64,000 nt of DNA from Pseudomonas sp. ERMR1:02 (GCF_002277815.1 NZ_NKJI01000006.1:327049-391048), one strand, 5' to 3'; positions 51,046 to 61,459 are shown, counted from the stretch's first letter. Numbers and translations: made by a program. The notes: generated by a model not told the origin, from the letters alone.

Positions 51046-51456
51046 ATGCAAATCCAAGTCAATAGCGATAACCATATTCAAAGCAGCATCCGACTGGAGG
51101 AGTGGGTACGAACCACCATTGAGAGCACGCTCGAACGTTATGAGGAGGACTTGACCCGAGTCGAGGTTCACCTGCGGGACGAGAACGGCGACAAGCCTGG
51201 TCCCCACGATTTACGCTGCCAACTGGAAGCGAGGCCAAAAGGCCACCAACCGATTTCTGTCACCCATAAAGCCGCCAGCCTGGAACTGGCGATCGATGGA
51301 GCTGCCGAGAAGCTCGAGCATGCGCTAGAACACTTGTTCGGCAAATTGCGCGGCAAACCACGCGCCGCCGTAGTGCCATTCGAGCGCAGGCCGCACGCCG
51401 ATAAGCTGCTGGAAGAAGAGTTTCTTGAAAACGAACAGGCCGCCCAAAACGCTTGA
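51046..51456 (+). CDS. HPF/RaiA-family ribosome-associated protein
   Basis: A 136-residue protein with the HPF/RaiA beta-alpha fold pattern (MQIQVNSDNHIQSSIRLEEWVRTTIESTL, then RVEVHLRDENGDKPGPHDLRCQLEARPKG) and an acidic C-terminal tail (KLLEEEFLENEQ). Relatives bind the 30S decoding area in stationary phase. It is monocistronic with its own terminator, distinct from the hpf next to rpoN found in most Pseudomonas. Confidence 0.82.
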   Translation: MQIQVNSDNHIQSSIRLEEWVRTTIESTLERYEEDLTRVEVHLRDENGDKPGPHDLRCQLEARPKGHQPISVTHKAASLELAIDGAAEKLEHALEHLFGKLRGKPRAAVVPFERRPHADKLLEEEFLENEQAAQNA

Positions 51457-51478
51457 AGCCTGATTTAACTTCCCAATG

Positions 51479-51510
51479 AAAACGGGCCTGCTTTGCAGGC
51501 CCGTTTTGTT
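51479..51510 (+). terminator. Intrinsic terminator after the HPF-like gene
   Basis: AAAACGGGCCTGC pairs perfectly with GCAGGCCCGTTTT around a 3-base loop. Confidence 0.9.
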
Positions 51511-51530
51511 TCCGGTATTCCCCAATTTCC

Positions 51531-51621
51531 TGTAGGAGCCGGCTTGCTGGTGATAGCGGTGTGTCCGTTGTCATCATTGTTGATAATGCGCCGCGATCGC
51601 CAGCAAGCCGGCTCCTACAGG
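51531..51621. repeat. REPIN
   Basis: Arms TGTAGGAGCCGGCTTGCTGG and CCAGCAAGCCGGCTCCTACA, the same subtype as the doublet at 32.2 kb. Confidence 0.9.
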
Positions 51622-51675
51622 GTCGAGCACTTGGCAGCATGCGGTGAGCAGATCTCATTCGACACTTTTGCGTAT

Positions 51676-51694
51676 GAGAATATTTATCATTAAT
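51676..51694. promoter_or_regulatory. Fur box upstream of the ECF sigma gene
   Basis: GAGAATATTTATCATTAAT matches the 19-base Fur consensus (GATAATGATAATCATTATC) at about 13 positions and lies 56 bp before the fecI-like start. Confidence 0.75.
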
Positions 51695-51749
51695 ATTGCG
51701 CCCTTACTGGCCCCGTGATGTTCATATGGCCTGACCCAGTATTGAATCG

Positions 51750-52337
51750 ATGATCAGCCATCCTCCCCAGCTCTGTGAAAAAGAACCCCGTGACATCGAG
51801 CGTGATGAACCGCGTGGCGACCGTGCGCATTTTCTCCAGGTATTCCTCTCGCAACGGTCGCAAATGGAAGCGCTGGTGAACCGCCGGGTTGGTTGCCGGG
51901 CGACGGCCGCGGACCTGGTGCAGGATTTGTTCCTGCGTTTCTGGCGGCGGCCGCTGGTGCAGGTCGAAGAGCTCAACACCTACCTGTTGCGCTGCGCCGG
52001 CAATATTGCCATCGACCATTTGCGCAGCGAAGGCACGCGGGCGCGGGCCAGTGAAGGCTTGATGGCGCAGCCGTCGGACAGCTTGGGCAGTGAGCCGCAA
52101 GCGGCGCTGGAGGCGGGTAACGATTTGCGGCATGTGGAAGCTGCATTGCGCGCGTTGCCCGAGCGCACGCGGCAGATCTTTTTGCTCAACCGTATCCATG
52201 GTCGCAAGTACGCCGAAATCGCCAAGGCCATGGGCCTGTCTCAAAGTGCCGTGGAAAAACATATGATGCGCGCGCTCGAGGCCTGCAAGGCCAGCCTGCG
52301 GGAATTGGAACCGCGTATGCCAGGGAAAGCACCGTGA
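51750..52337 (+). CDS. FecI-like ECF sigma factor
   Basis: A 195-residue iron-starvation ECF sigma factor: sigma-2 region (residues about 28-95, VNRRVGCRATAADLVQDLFLRFWRR) and sigma-4 region (about 130-185, YAEIAKAMGLSQSAVEKHMMRALEAC). It is preceded by a Fur box and overlaps the fecR-like gene by four bases. Together with the anti-sigma and TonB receptor it forms a cell-surface signalling system responding to a ferric siderophore. Confidence 0.92.
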   Translation: MISHPPQLCEKEPRDIERDEPRGDRAHFLQVFLSQRSQMEALVNRRVGCRATAADLVQDLFLRFWRRPLVQVEELNTYLLRCAGNIAIDHLRSEGTRARASEGLMAQPSDSLGSEPQAALEAGNDLRHVEAALRALPERTRQIFLLNRIHGRKYAEIAKAMGLSQSAVEKHMMRALEACKASLRELEPRMPGKAP

Positions 52338-53322
52338 ACAATGTCCAATGCGTCACTCCGACGCCCGCTCAGGAGCAGGCCGCGCTGGCTTGGCTGAGTC
52401 TGTTGCATGACCAGCCGAGCAGTCGCGAACAGGCCGCCTTCAGCCAGTGGTTGCAGGCTGACCCAGCGCATGCCGAGGCTTACTCCCGTGCGCAAGTGCT
52501 CTGGGAATTGAGCGAAGTGCCTGCGCGTGCCCTGGCCGATGAGGACGCATTTGCCCTGCAGGGCTACCTCAACGCCATGAATCGCTCGCGCCGCAACAGC
52601 GTTCGGCGCTGGTCGGGTGCGCTGGCGATGGCCGCTTGTCTGGTGCTGATGATCAGTCTCGGCACCGATTGGCAGCCGTCGCGCTGGATTGATGACCTGG
52701 GCGCCGATTATGTCTCGGCACCGGGGGAAATTCGCACCGTCACGCTGGCCGATCAATCGCAAGTCACCCTCGACACCGACAGTGCCATCGCCGTGGATTT
52801 CAGTCGCGGTGAGCGGCATGTGCAGGTGCGTCGGGGTGCCGGCTTCTTTAGCGTGACCCACACCGGCGAGCCGTTTGTGGTCGACGCCGAAAAGGGCCAG
52901 GCACGGGTGCTGGGCACACAGTTCGAAGTGCGCCTGCAACCCCATGGCGCGCAGGTCACGGTGTTGTCCGGTCGGGTCGGGGTCACGGCGGATAAAAACG
53001 CCGCGCAACAAATCCTCACCGCTGGCCAGCAAGTGGCCTATGGCGAAGGCACGGCGCAACCGCTGCACGCGGTGGACAGCGAAGCGCAACTGGCGTGGCG
53101 CCAGGGTTGGCTTAACTACTACAAGGCGACGTTGGCCGATGTGGTACAGGATCTGGGGCGGTATTACCCGGGGCGGATCGTGTTGCTCAACGATGAACTG
53201 GCCAAGCGACGGGTCAGCGGCAGCTTTGCGAACAAGGACCCGCAGGCGGTATTGAGTTCGTTGCAGGGGTGTTGGGGTTTGAGCAGCATAGCGTTCTGGG
53301 GCATCTGATCATTTTGCGTTGA
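52334..53322 (+). CDS. FecR-like anti-sigma regulator, frameshifted near the end as read
   Basis: FecR-family inner-membrane sensor: N-terminal cytoplasmic DUF4880-like domain, one transmembrane segment (about residues 100-118), and a periplasmic FecR domain (about 135-225). The start is a GTG overlapping the sigma stop. As read, the frame ends at 53308 with an atypical tail. Adding one G to the GGGG run at 53266-53269 gives LQGVLGFEQHSVLGHLIILR, a normal FecR end, at 53322 and 329 residues. Confidence 0.85.
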
Positions 53323-53334
53323 TGCGGCCGGCCC

Positions 53335-53424
53335 TTTCGCGGGCAAGCCTCGCTCCTACAGGTTTGCGTCGAGCACAACATTGTGGATCCCCCAATTCTG
53401 TAGGAGCGAGGCTTGCCCGCGAAG
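53335..53424. repeat. REPIN
   Basis: Arms CTTTCGCGGGCAAGCCTCGCTC and TGTAGGAGCGAGGCTTGCCCG, between the fecR-like gene and the receptor gene. Confidence 0.9.
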
Positions 53425-53558
53425 ACGTCAGCTCCGACACCTCATCCCCGGGCAAAAATATTTTCAACTTCTGCTGAGGTAAAACCAAACGCCATCCGTG
53501 TAGTGACTGAAACTGCGAGTCATTCGCATCCGTTGCGGTTCTACACAGGTCATGAGTC

Positions 53559-55986
53559 ATGAAGTCCAGGGCAAAATCGGGTTCGGTCAAACGATGGTTG
53601 AGTGTTTCTGCGTTGAATTTTTCGGCTCTGGCGCTGTTGCCGCTGAGCGTGGCGATGGCCGCTGAGGCTGGCAGCAGTCAGCAACGCGAGCAGTTCAGTT
53701 TTTCGATGGCCGCCAAACCGCTACCCAGGCATTGAGCGATTTCAGCCGGGTGACCGGTATCAGCGTCGTCTACACCGATGAAGCGCCCTACGGTCTCAAA
53801 GCGCCGGCGCTTAGCGGTCAAATGAGCGCCGAACAGGCACTCCAGCGTTTGCTCAGCGGTTCGGGCTTCACCTTCCGTCGTACCGATAGCCACACCATGG
53901 CTCTGGAGCCGCTGCCCACCGAAGGGGCCTTGAACCTGGATGCGACCACCATCTCTTCAGTGATGGACCCATCTACGAGCTACAACCACCGCCCACCAGC
54001 TCGGTGATGCGCTCCTCGACTCCAATTCAGGAAATCCCGCAGACCGTCAACGTGGTCGCGGCACAGGTCATTCGCGATCAGGCGCCGCGCAATCTGGATG
54101 ATGCACTGGCCAACGTCAGCGGCATTACCCAGGGCAACACGCTGGGCAGCACCCTGGATTCTGTGATGACCCGCGGTTTCGGCGACAACCGCAACGGTTC
54201 GATCATGCGTGACGGCATGCCGATCGTGCAGGGCCGTGGCATGAACGCCACGGTAGACCGGGTCGAAGTGCTTAAGGGACCGGCCTCGCTGCTCTACGGT
54301 ATTCAAGACCCGGGCGGCGTGGTGAACATGGTCAGCAAAAAGCCTGAGCTTGAGCAGTACAACGCCTTGACCCTGCGCGGCTCGACCTATGGCGAAGGCA
54401 AGAACGGCAGCGGCGGCATGTTCGACAGCACCGGTGCGTTGGGGACTTCAGGGTTGGCCTATCGCATGGTGCTGGACCACGAAGACGAAGATTACTGGCG
54501 CAACTTCGGTGTTCATCGCGAGAGCCTGGTGGCGCCATCTCTGGCCTGGTTCGGCGAAAGCACCAAGTTGCTGTTTGCCTATGAGCACCGTGAATTTTTG
54601 ACCCCGTTCGACCGTGGCACGGTGATCGACCCGCGTGATAACCATCCATTGGATATCTCGCGCAAAGAGCGCCTCGACGAACCCTTTAACGATTTGGAAG
54701 GGCGTTCGGACCTCTATCACTTCGAGGCCGATCACGAGCTCAACGACAACTGGAACGCCCACTTCGGCTACAGCTGGAACCGCGAAACCTACGACGCCAG
54801 CCAGGTGCGCGTGACCGCCATCGACACCAATAAAGGCACGCTGGCCCGCAGCATGGATGGCACGCAGAATGCGATCAGTACCGACCGCTTCACCACGGCG
54901 AGCCTGGAAGGCAACGTCGTTGTCGCGGGCATGCAGCATGACTTGGTGTTCGGTATCGATGACGAGTACCGCAAGATCTACCGCGCCGACCTGATCCGCC
55001 AGAAAAGCCTGACCACCTTCAGCTATCTCAACCCGGTGTACGGCCGTGAAGTCGAAGGCACCACCGTGAGCCCGGCCGACAGTGCCCAAACCGATTTGCT
55101 GCGCAGCGACTCAGTGTTTTTGCAGGACTCGATCCACCTCACTGACAAGTGGATTCTGGTGGCTGGCGGACGATTCCAGGAGTACGACCAGTACGCCGGC
55201 AAAGGCGTGCCATTCCATGCCAACACCGACAGCAACGGGCAGAAATGGGTGCCGCGGGCGGGTCTTGTGTATCGCTACACCGACGCGTTGTCGTTCTACG
55301 GCAGCTACACCCAATCTTTCAAACCGAACTCGACCATCGCGCCATTGAGTGGCAGCAATGTCGTGCTCGATGGCAGTGTCGCGCCGGAAGAAGCCAAGTC
55401 CTGGGAAATCGGCGCCAAGCTCGATCTGCCGGGGCGCGTAACGGGCAACGTCGCACTGTTCGACATCAAGAAGCGCAACGTGCTGATTGCCAACTCCGAA
55501 GGCCCGGTGACGATCTACAGTGCCGCCGGTGAAGTGCGTTCCCGTGGTCTGGAAGTGGATTTGAGCGGCCAGCTCACGGACCGCTGGAGCATGATCGGCA
55601 GCTACGCCTATACCGACGCCGAGGTGACTGAGGACCCGGACTACAAAGGCAATAAGCTGCAAAACGTGGCGAAGAACAGCGGCTCGCTTTCAGCCGTATA
55701 CGACTTCGGCAGTATCATCGGCGGCGATCAACTGCGAGTCGGCGCGGGCGCGCGTTATGTCGGGGAGCGCGCGGGCAACGCGGTGAACGATTTCGACCTG
55801 CCGAGCTACACCGTCGCCGATGCGTTCGCCACCTACGACACCGAACTCGACGGGCAGAAGCTCAAGTTTCAGCTCAACGTGAAAAACCTGTTCGACCGCA
55901 CCTACTACACCTCGGCGGCGAGTCGGCTCTTTGTGTCGATGGGGGATTCGCGGCAGGTGATGTTGTCCAGTACATTGGAGTTCTGA
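53559..55986 (+). CDS. TonB-dependent siderophore receptor with signalling domain, twice frameshifted as read
   Basis: FecA/FpvA-type transducer: a signal peptide, an STN signalling domain (about residues 50-125, LSDFSRVTGISVVYTDEAPYG), a plug (STPIQEIPQTVNVV onward) and a beta-barrel ending in the outer-membrane signature SSTLEF. Two breaks disturb the frame: one at 53722-53723 (KPLTQALSDF needs one more base) and one in the CCC run at 53968-53970 (one more C gives MDPIYELQPPPTSSV). Corrected, it is 809 residues. It is the receptor of the sigma/anti-sigma pair upstream. The siderophore is unknown. Confidence 0.88.
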
Positions 55987-56009
55987 TCGCAGACCGCGTT
56001 ATCGTTCAT

Positions 56010-56100
56010 CGCGGGCAAGCCCGCTCCCACAAGGATTAGCGGTGTTCACATATTTGGTGGCCAACCTCTTACCCTGTGGGAGCGGGCTTGCCCGCGAAGG
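56010..56100. repeat. REPIN
   Basis: Arms GCGGGCAAGCCCGCTCCCACA and TGTGGGAGCGGGCTTGCCCG. Confidence 0.88.
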
Positions 56101-56128
56101 CGATCTGACCGGCGCTGAAATCCCGGAA

Positions 56129-57001
56129 TTAACGCAAAAACGCCTGCCGATACTCCCCGGCGTACCGCCCAATGTCTGTCGAAACCGATTGGTAAAATGA
56201 CTGGCACTGGCAAACCCGCAAGCCAATGCAATGTCCCCAATGGCTGCGATGTCGAGCGCAGCAAATCCCGCGCCCGACTCAGCCGCCGCGCCAAAACATA
56301 CTGATGCGGCGGCAAGCCGAAGCTCTCGCGGAACATCCGTGCGAAATGGTATTCCGACAACGCGCACAACGCCGCCAGTTTTCCCAGGCTGATGGCGTCG
56401 GCCAAATGGCCGTCGATGTATTCCACCAACAGCCGCCGTTGATGCGCTGCCAGACCACCCTTCAGGCGTAAGCCAGGACGATTGCTGACCTGGCTGAGCA
56501 GGGCATGGCTGAGCATCTCGTGGGCCAGGCTGCTGGTGAGCAGCCGCTCAGCCGGTTCATCCCAGTTGAGGTTGATCAACTGTCGAAAACGCAACGCTTG
56601 CTGCGGGTCATCCAGAAAGGTTTGCTCGCGCAGCTGCAATTCCCGGGGTTCACGATCGAGTAGCGTTACGCAGCCAAGGGCAAATTGTTCAGGGCTGAAT
56701 ACAGGTGAGCCAGGCGAATGTTGCCGTTGATTACCCAGCCTGACTGATGATCGGCTGGCAGGATGCACAGCTTGTCCGGGCCGCCCTTGGTGTCGGGCTG
56801 GTCGCGGCGAAAGGTGCCGGTGCCGCCGGCGATGTAGCACGACAGCGTGTGGTGGCTCGGCGCTTCGTAGTCCTGGGCGTCGTGATGGTTGCTCCACAAG
56901 GCTGCAGACAGGCCGTCACCGAGCTCGGCGCTGTGCTCCAGGCGAGCATTGGGCGAGCGGTTAAGGGCTTGAAAGACTTGTAGGGTTTCCAGTGCGGACA
57001 T
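56129..57001 (-). CDS. AraC-family regulator, three frameshifts as read
   Basis: A 291-residue AraC regulator after correction: N-terminal cupin-like sensor (about residues 1-140) and C-terminal double HTH (LGKLAALCALSEYHFARMFRESFGLPPHQYVLARRL, then GDIALACGFASASHFTNRFRQTLGGTP). Single bases are missing at 56698-56699 (AA on plus), 56235-56238 and 56155-56158 (CCCC on plus). Each addition restores a continuous family-like frame, and the product ends RQAFLR. It is divergent from an EamA exporter, a likely target. Confidence 0.85.
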
Positions 57002-57139
57002 GTTCGCTGCTCTCTAACGCCTTGCATCCTACTCCGTAGGCCTTGGCCTGGCAGCCCGCCGCGCGACAAAAGCGCAAGTTTATGCAAGTGCGCCAAGGCT
57101 GTACGCAGGACACTGGGCACCTATCGAGGAGCCTTTGTC

Positions 57140-58042
57140 ATGAACCTTTCGTTGTATCTGCTGACCGTGCTGATCTGGGGCACCACTTGGATTGCCCTGA
57201 AATGGCAGCTGGGCGTGGTGGCGATTCCCGTGTCGATCGTCTATCGCTTCGGCCTCGCCGCGCTGGTGCTGTTCGTGTTGCTGTTGCTCAGCCGAAAGCT
57301 GCAGGTGATGAACCGGCGCGGGCATCTGATTTGTCTGGCGCAGGGGTTGTGCCTGTTTTGCGTCAACTTCATGTGTTTCCTGACCGCCAGTCAGTGGATC
57401 CCCAGCGGTCTGGTTGCCGTGGTGTTTTCCACGGCGACCTTGTGGAACGCCCTCAATGCACGGGTGTTCTTCGGCCAGAAAATCGCCCGCAATGTGTTGA
57501 TGGGCGGCGCGCTGGGCTTGCTTGGCCTGGGCCTGCTGTTCTGGCCTGAACTGGTCGGCCACACCACCAGCCCGCAGACCCTGCTCGGCCTGGGCCTGGC
57601 GCTGTGCGGCACCTTGTGTTTCTCGGCGGGCAACATGTTGTCGAGCCTGCAGCAGAAAGCCGGGCTCAGGCCGCTGACGACCAACGCCTGGGGCATGGCT
57701 TATGGCGCGGCAATGTTGTCGGCGTGGTGCCTGGTCAAGGGCATCCCGTTCGACGTGGAGTGGAATGCACGCTACATCGGTTCATTGCTGTACCTGGTCA
57801 TTCCCGGCTCAGTGATCGGTTTCACCGCTTACCTGACGCTGGTCGGTCGCATGGGGCCGGAACGTGCCGCATATTGCACTGTGCTGTTCCCGGTGGTGGC
57901 GTTGAATGTCTCGGCGTTCGTCGAAGGCTACCAGTGGACTGCTCCAGCACTGGCGGGGTTGGTGATGGTGATGCTGGGGAACGTGCTGGTGTTCCGTAAA
58001 CCCAGGCCAAGTGTGAGCCCGGTGGCGGGCAAGTTGGCATAA
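57140..58042 (+). CDS. EamA/DMT-family transporter
   Basis: A 300-residue drug/metabolite transporter with about ten hydrophobic segments and the EamA pattern (LLTVLIWGTTWIALKWQLG at the N-terminus). Such proteins usually export metabolites or amino acids; the substrate is unknown. It is divergent from the AraC regulator across about 140 bp, suggesting that regulator controls it. Confidence 0.88.
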   Translation: MNLSLYLLTVLIWGTTWIALKWQLGVVAIPVSIVYRFGLAALVLFVLLLLSRKLQVMNRRGHLICLAQGLCLFCVNFMCFLTASQWIPSGLVAVVFSTATLWNALNARVFFGQKIARNVLMGGALGLLGLGLLFWPELVGHTTSPQTLLGLGLALCGTLCFSAGNMLSSLQQKAGLRPLTTNAWGMAYGAAMLSAWCLVKGIPFDVEWNARYIGSLLYLVIPGSVIGFTAYLTLVGRMGPERAAYCTVLFPVVALNVSAFVEGYQWTAPALAGLVMVMLGNVLVFRKPRPSVSPVAGKLA

Positions 58043-58051
58043 ACAGGGCGT

Positions 58052-58560
58052 TTAGTTGTCCTTGGCCACCAACAGATAGATCAGGCCGAGGAACATGTAT
58101 TCAATGTTGCTTCTCGCCCAGTCAAAGGCATTGCGCTGGGCGGAATACTCCATGTCGAACCATTCGTTGAGAATGATCACGTATAAAGTCTGGTAAACGA
58201 AAAGTGCGGTGCTGAAACCGATGATGGCGAACTTTTTGGCTTCGTGGAATTCACTGCGGGGGCGGAAAGTTTGCGATAGAGCTGATAAGTGCCGACCAGA
58301 AAACTGAAAGTGAAGATGATCTCCAGCGTGATGATTGCCCAGTAAAAACGGTGGTGGAAGATCGTGGAAGAGACCGCGCGGTAGCGCCTGGAATCATTGC
58401 CGACGGTATCGCTCATGCTGATGATTCGCCCGATGTAGTCGGAGTAGGCCGCGTAGTCGGTGAAGTTGTTGATCAGGGTCATGAGTCCGAATAGAGAGGC
58501 CATCAGGACGATGAGTATTTTGCTCCGCCTGATAACGCCGGCGGTGGTGAAGTTATTCAT
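58052..58560 (-). CDS. DUF2165-family membrane protein, frameshifted as read
   Basis: The first 128 codons form four hydrophobic stretches, but the tail as read is not family-like. Adding one G to the GGGGG run at 58258-58262 continues the frame as RKLSAPRSEFHEAKKFAIIG through a further hydrophobic region to a TAA at 58052, giving 169 residues and an ending ...LLVAKDN. This fits the small DUF2165 inner-membrane proteins of unknown function. It is convergent with the EamA gene. Confidence 0.7.
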
Positions 58561-58659
58561 GCAAGTACGCTCCGAATACTGTTATTTCGTCGGAGTTTAT
58601 AGCCGTTCCCTGCAAAGTAATCGGGCACTGAGTTGCAAGTTATGTCGTTACGACGTACC

Positions 58660-58736
58660 TGTAGGGGCTGCCGCAGGCTGCGATCTTTTGATCTTTTTTT
58701 AAGATCAAAAGATCGCAGCCTGCGGCAGCTCCTACA
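58660..58736. repeat. Long near-perfect hairpin repeat
   Basis: About 36 bp of each arm pair: CTGTAGGGGCTGCCGCAGGC against GCCTGCGGCAGCTCCTACA and the inner GATCTTTTGATCTT/AAGATCAAAAGATC. The loop is T-rich. It is related to the TGTAGCAGCTGCCG repeats. Confidence 0.85.
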
Positions 58737-58748
58737 AGGAAATACGTT

Positions 58749-59723
58749 TTAACCTTTCCAGACCTGCGGATTGACCAGATCCTGCGGTCGCTCGCCCAGC
58801 AGGGCACTGCGCAAGTTGCTCAGGGCGCGGTTGGCCATCGCCTCACGGGTTTCATTAGTGGCCGAGCCGATGTGCGGCAGGGTCACGGCGTTTTTTAGTT
58901 GGAACAGTGGCGACTCGGCCAGCGGTTCTTTTTCGTACACATCCAGCCCTGCACCACGAATCCGGTTGCTTTGCAGCGCTTCGATCAGTGCCGGCTCATC
59001 CACCACCGGGCCGCGGGCGATGTTCACCAGGATCGCGCTCGGCTTCATCAACGCCAGTTCGCGATGGCTGATCAGGTGCTTGGTCTTCTCGCTGAGCGGC
59101 ACCACCAGGCAGACGAAGTCGGCTTCGGCCAGCAGTTGATCAAGGGTGCGCAACTGCGCGCCGAGCTCATGTTCCAGCGCGGTCTTGCGGCTGTTGCCGC
59201 TGTAGATGACCGGCATGTTGAAACCCAGGCGACCACGACGGGCGATGGCCGCACCGATGTTGCCCATGCCGACGATACCCAGGGTTTTGCCGTGGACATC
59301 GCAACCGAACAACGGCGCGCCGACAGTGGCTTGCCATTGACCGGCCTTGGTCCAGGCATCGAGTTCGGCCACGCGTCGGGCACTGCTCATCAACAAGGCA
59401 AAGGCCAGGTCGGCGGTGCTTTCGGTGAGCACGTCGGGCGTGTTGGTCAGCATGATCCCGCGTTCGCTGAGGTAGGCGACGTCATAGTTGTCGTAGCCCA
59501 CCGAGACGCTGGAGACCACTTCCAGTTTGGCGGCGTTCTCCAGTTGCGCACGACCGAGCTTACGACCGACGCCGATCAAGCCGTGGGCGTGGGGCAAGGC
59601 TTCATTGAACTGGGCATTGATGTCGCCGTTTTTCGGATTCGGCACGATGACGTCGAAGTCTTGTTGCAGGCGTTCGACCATTTCAGGCGTGACGCGGCTG
59701 AAAGCGAGGACGGTTTTTTTCAT
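58749..59723 (-). CDS. D-2-hydroxyacid dehydrogenase (GhrB/2-ketogluconate reductase type)
   Basis: A 324-residue D-2-hydroxyacid dehydrogenase. The NAD(P)-binding GIVGMGNIGAAIARRG lies near residues 148-163; catalytic Arg, Glu and His are seen in VNIARGPVVDEPAL, GAGLDVYEKEP and LPHIGSATNETR. The C-terminal half matches GhrB/TkrA, which reduce glyoxylate, hydroxypyruvate or 2-ketogluconate. Cofactor preference is not evident. Confidence 0.9.
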   Translation of the reverse strand: MKKTVLAFSRVTPEMVERLQQDFDVIVPNPKNGDINAQFNEALPHAHGLIGVGRKLGRAQLENAAKLEVVSSVSVGYDNYDVAYLSERGIMLTNTPDVLTESTADLAFALLMSSARRVAELDAWTKAGQWQATVGAPLFGCDVHGKTLGIVGMGNIGAAIARRGRLGFNMPVIYSGNSRKTALEHELGAQLRTLDQLLAEADFVCLVVPLSEKTKHLISHRELALMKPSAILVNIARGPVVDEPALIEALQSNRIRGAGLDVYEKEPLAESPLFQLKNAVTLPHIGSATNETREAMANRALSNLRSALLGERPQDLVNPQVWKG

Positions 59724-59757
59724 GGAGGCGGGCTCTTCGGGCGCAGGAGAATGCTTA

Positions 59758-59836
59758 GCAAGCTACAAGTTTCTAGCGACAAGCCGCAAGTCTAAAGCTT
59801 TTAACTTCAAGCTTGCTGCTTGAAGCTTGTAGCTGC
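59758..59836. repeat. GCAAGCTACAAG-type inverted repeat
   Basis: Imperfect palindrome made of AGCTACAAG and CTTGTAGCT words, related to the copy at 24876-24957. Confidence 0.6.
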
Positions 59837-59908
59837 TGTTCCGTTATACTCCCGCCTTTCGCGGCTCGCTGACCGAGCCCGACATATTACGCATCACCCG
59901 GAGCTTTC

Positions 59909-60166
59909 ATGACTTCCCCGAAACAACCGCCGGTCGCCGACGCCTTGAGCGACGAGCAGGCAGAGCTGCCAGACAGCGTCGACTCCAGCGCGGACAGCGA
60001 AACCCAAGCCGCGATCCCGGCATTCAAATTTCCATTCAAACCGGGTGAACTGGCGGGCGCCAAAGGCTCCAACCAGCCGTGGTACAAGAACGGCGCCAAG
60101 AACGGTCACACCAAGACGCCGGGCATGGCGCCGCCGGGGACTCGGCGGTCGATGGGCAAGCGTTAA
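59909..60166 (+). CDS. Small hypothetical protein
   Basis: An 85-residue hydrophilic protein I do not recognise. The first 35 residues are acidic and serine-rich (DSVDSSADSETQ), the second half basic with glycine, lysine and proline (YKNGAKNGHTKTPGMAPPGTRRSMGKR). No membrane segment or signal peptide is present. The coding case rests on a good start (CCGGAGC before the ATG) and biased codon use. It is divergent from the ghrB-like gene. Confidence 0.65.
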   Translation: MTSPKQPPVADALSDEQAELPDSVDSSADSETQAAIPAFKFPFKPGELAGAKGSNQPWYKNGAKNGHTKTPGMAPPGTRRSMGKR

Positions 60167-60197
60167 GATCCATATTTTGCGGTGACAATTCTGCCAT

Positions 60198-60272
60198 CTT
60201 CGCGAGCAAGCCCGCTCCCACATTTGAACCGTGTTCGCAGAACAAATGTGGGAGCGGGCTTGCTCGCGAAGA
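60198..60272. repeat. REPIN
   Basis: Arms CTTCGCGAGCAAGCCCGCTC and GAGCGGGCTTGCTCGCGAAG. The core is nearly identical to that at 61.5 kb. Confidence 0.9.
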
Positions 60273-60300
60273 GGCCCTCACAGGCACCGAATCCTTCGGA

Positions 60301-61049
60301 TCAAGCCGCCCGCAACGAAATAAACGCATAGTTCGCCGGCTCACCCGTCACCACCTGCGCACCCGCCGCCACTACCTGCCCGGCAATATCCTCACTCGAT
60401 ACATGGAACAGCCATTCGCTACTCCACTGCGGCAACGTCTGCCCGGTCAATTCATCAATGATCGTGGCGAACTCGTTCATGTCCGGCAGATAAGCGGTAA
60501 ACCCATCGCCCTTCAGCGCTGTCGTCCGAATCCCCATTAACGCGCAGATTGCATCCTTCATCAGGATGTCATCGCGATCCGCCTGACGGGAACGCTGGAT
60601 CAATTGCGATAGCTCCCGGTCGACCAGTTCACCGCCGACAATCAACTCCGGTCCGTTTTCCCACGACTCGGGCGGACATTCCTTCAAGGCGGTGTTCAGG
60701 GGATGTGCGGATTGATTTCCATCGGGTAGATGCGGCACACCAGCGGCCGACGTTCATAGATGCGGCAGCGGTTGTCTTCGTCAAGATTCCGGCAGGCACC
60801 GACGTTGTAAGCGGCGAATGTAATGGCGACCAAGGCCTCTGCGTCGGCGCTGCGAACCACCGCAGAACGTCGTTCGGCGTGTTCACGTTGCTGTGCTGGC
60901 AGGCCCAGGCCGTTGCTCAGGAAGGCCTCTACCAGCACGATAACTTGACCGCCGTCGGCTGCCCACATGCGGGCTTCGGGCAGGGTCAGGGAGACATGGT
61001 GATCATTGCAGCATTTGCCACAGCCTACGCAGGAAAACGTCGTATTCAT
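60301..61049 (-). CDS. YkgJ-type cysteine-cluster protein, frameshifted as read
   Basis: A 249-residue protein whose N-terminus has the YkgJ zinc- or iron-binding cluster CVGCGKCCNDHHV (residues 6-18) and further cysteines (GACRNLDEDNRCRIYERRPLVCRIYP). The function is unknown. The frame breaks in the GGGG run at 60699-60702 (CCCC on the coding strand); one added base joins YPMEINPHIP to LNTALKECPPES and continues to the 60301 end. The start is ATG 61049. Confidence 0.85.
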
Positions 61050-61132
61050 TGAGCGGTCAGTCGCATCCGAGGGCATGAAACGGCGACAGAATGTCGCCGC
61101 AAAGGCCGCTATCGAAGCAAGTTATGCGCCAC

Positions 61133-61459
61133 TCACTGTGCCTTGGCGGTCGGGCGGATGGAGTCCCATTCGGTGACATACGCGGTTTTGCTTTGTTTGT
61201 TGTAGAGGCACAACTCGGTGCCTTGCGCGCCTTTCATGTGTTTTTGCGGATACTGACCTTGCAGCAGGAGTGCGGTGTAGCCGACTCGGTCATCGAACTG
61301 CGCGGCGTTGCCGACAGGCTTGGCATTCTTCAGGCCACTGGCCTTGGTGCAACTGGCGACTACGGCTTTGTCGTAGGCGGCCCAGGCGTCGGGGCTGGAG
61401 GCGTGGGCTTGGGTGGCGAGGGCGGTGAGGCAGAGGAGGGTGAGGGTTGCGGCTTTCAT
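61133..61459 (-). CDS. Periplasmic hypothetical protein
   Basis: A 108-residue protein with a clear signal peptide (residues 1-20, cleavage after THA or AHA). The mature part has two cysteines (ASCTKASG and ELCLYNKQ) that could form a disulfide. I do not recognise the family. It lies upstream of the YkgJ-like gene on the same strand but 83 bp away. Confidence 0.78.
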   Translation of the reverse strand: MKAATLTLLCLTALATQAHASSPDAWAAYDKAVVASCTKASGLKNAKPVGNAAQFDDRVGYTALLLQGQYPQKHMKGAQGTELCLYNKQSKTAYVTEWDSIRPTAKAQ

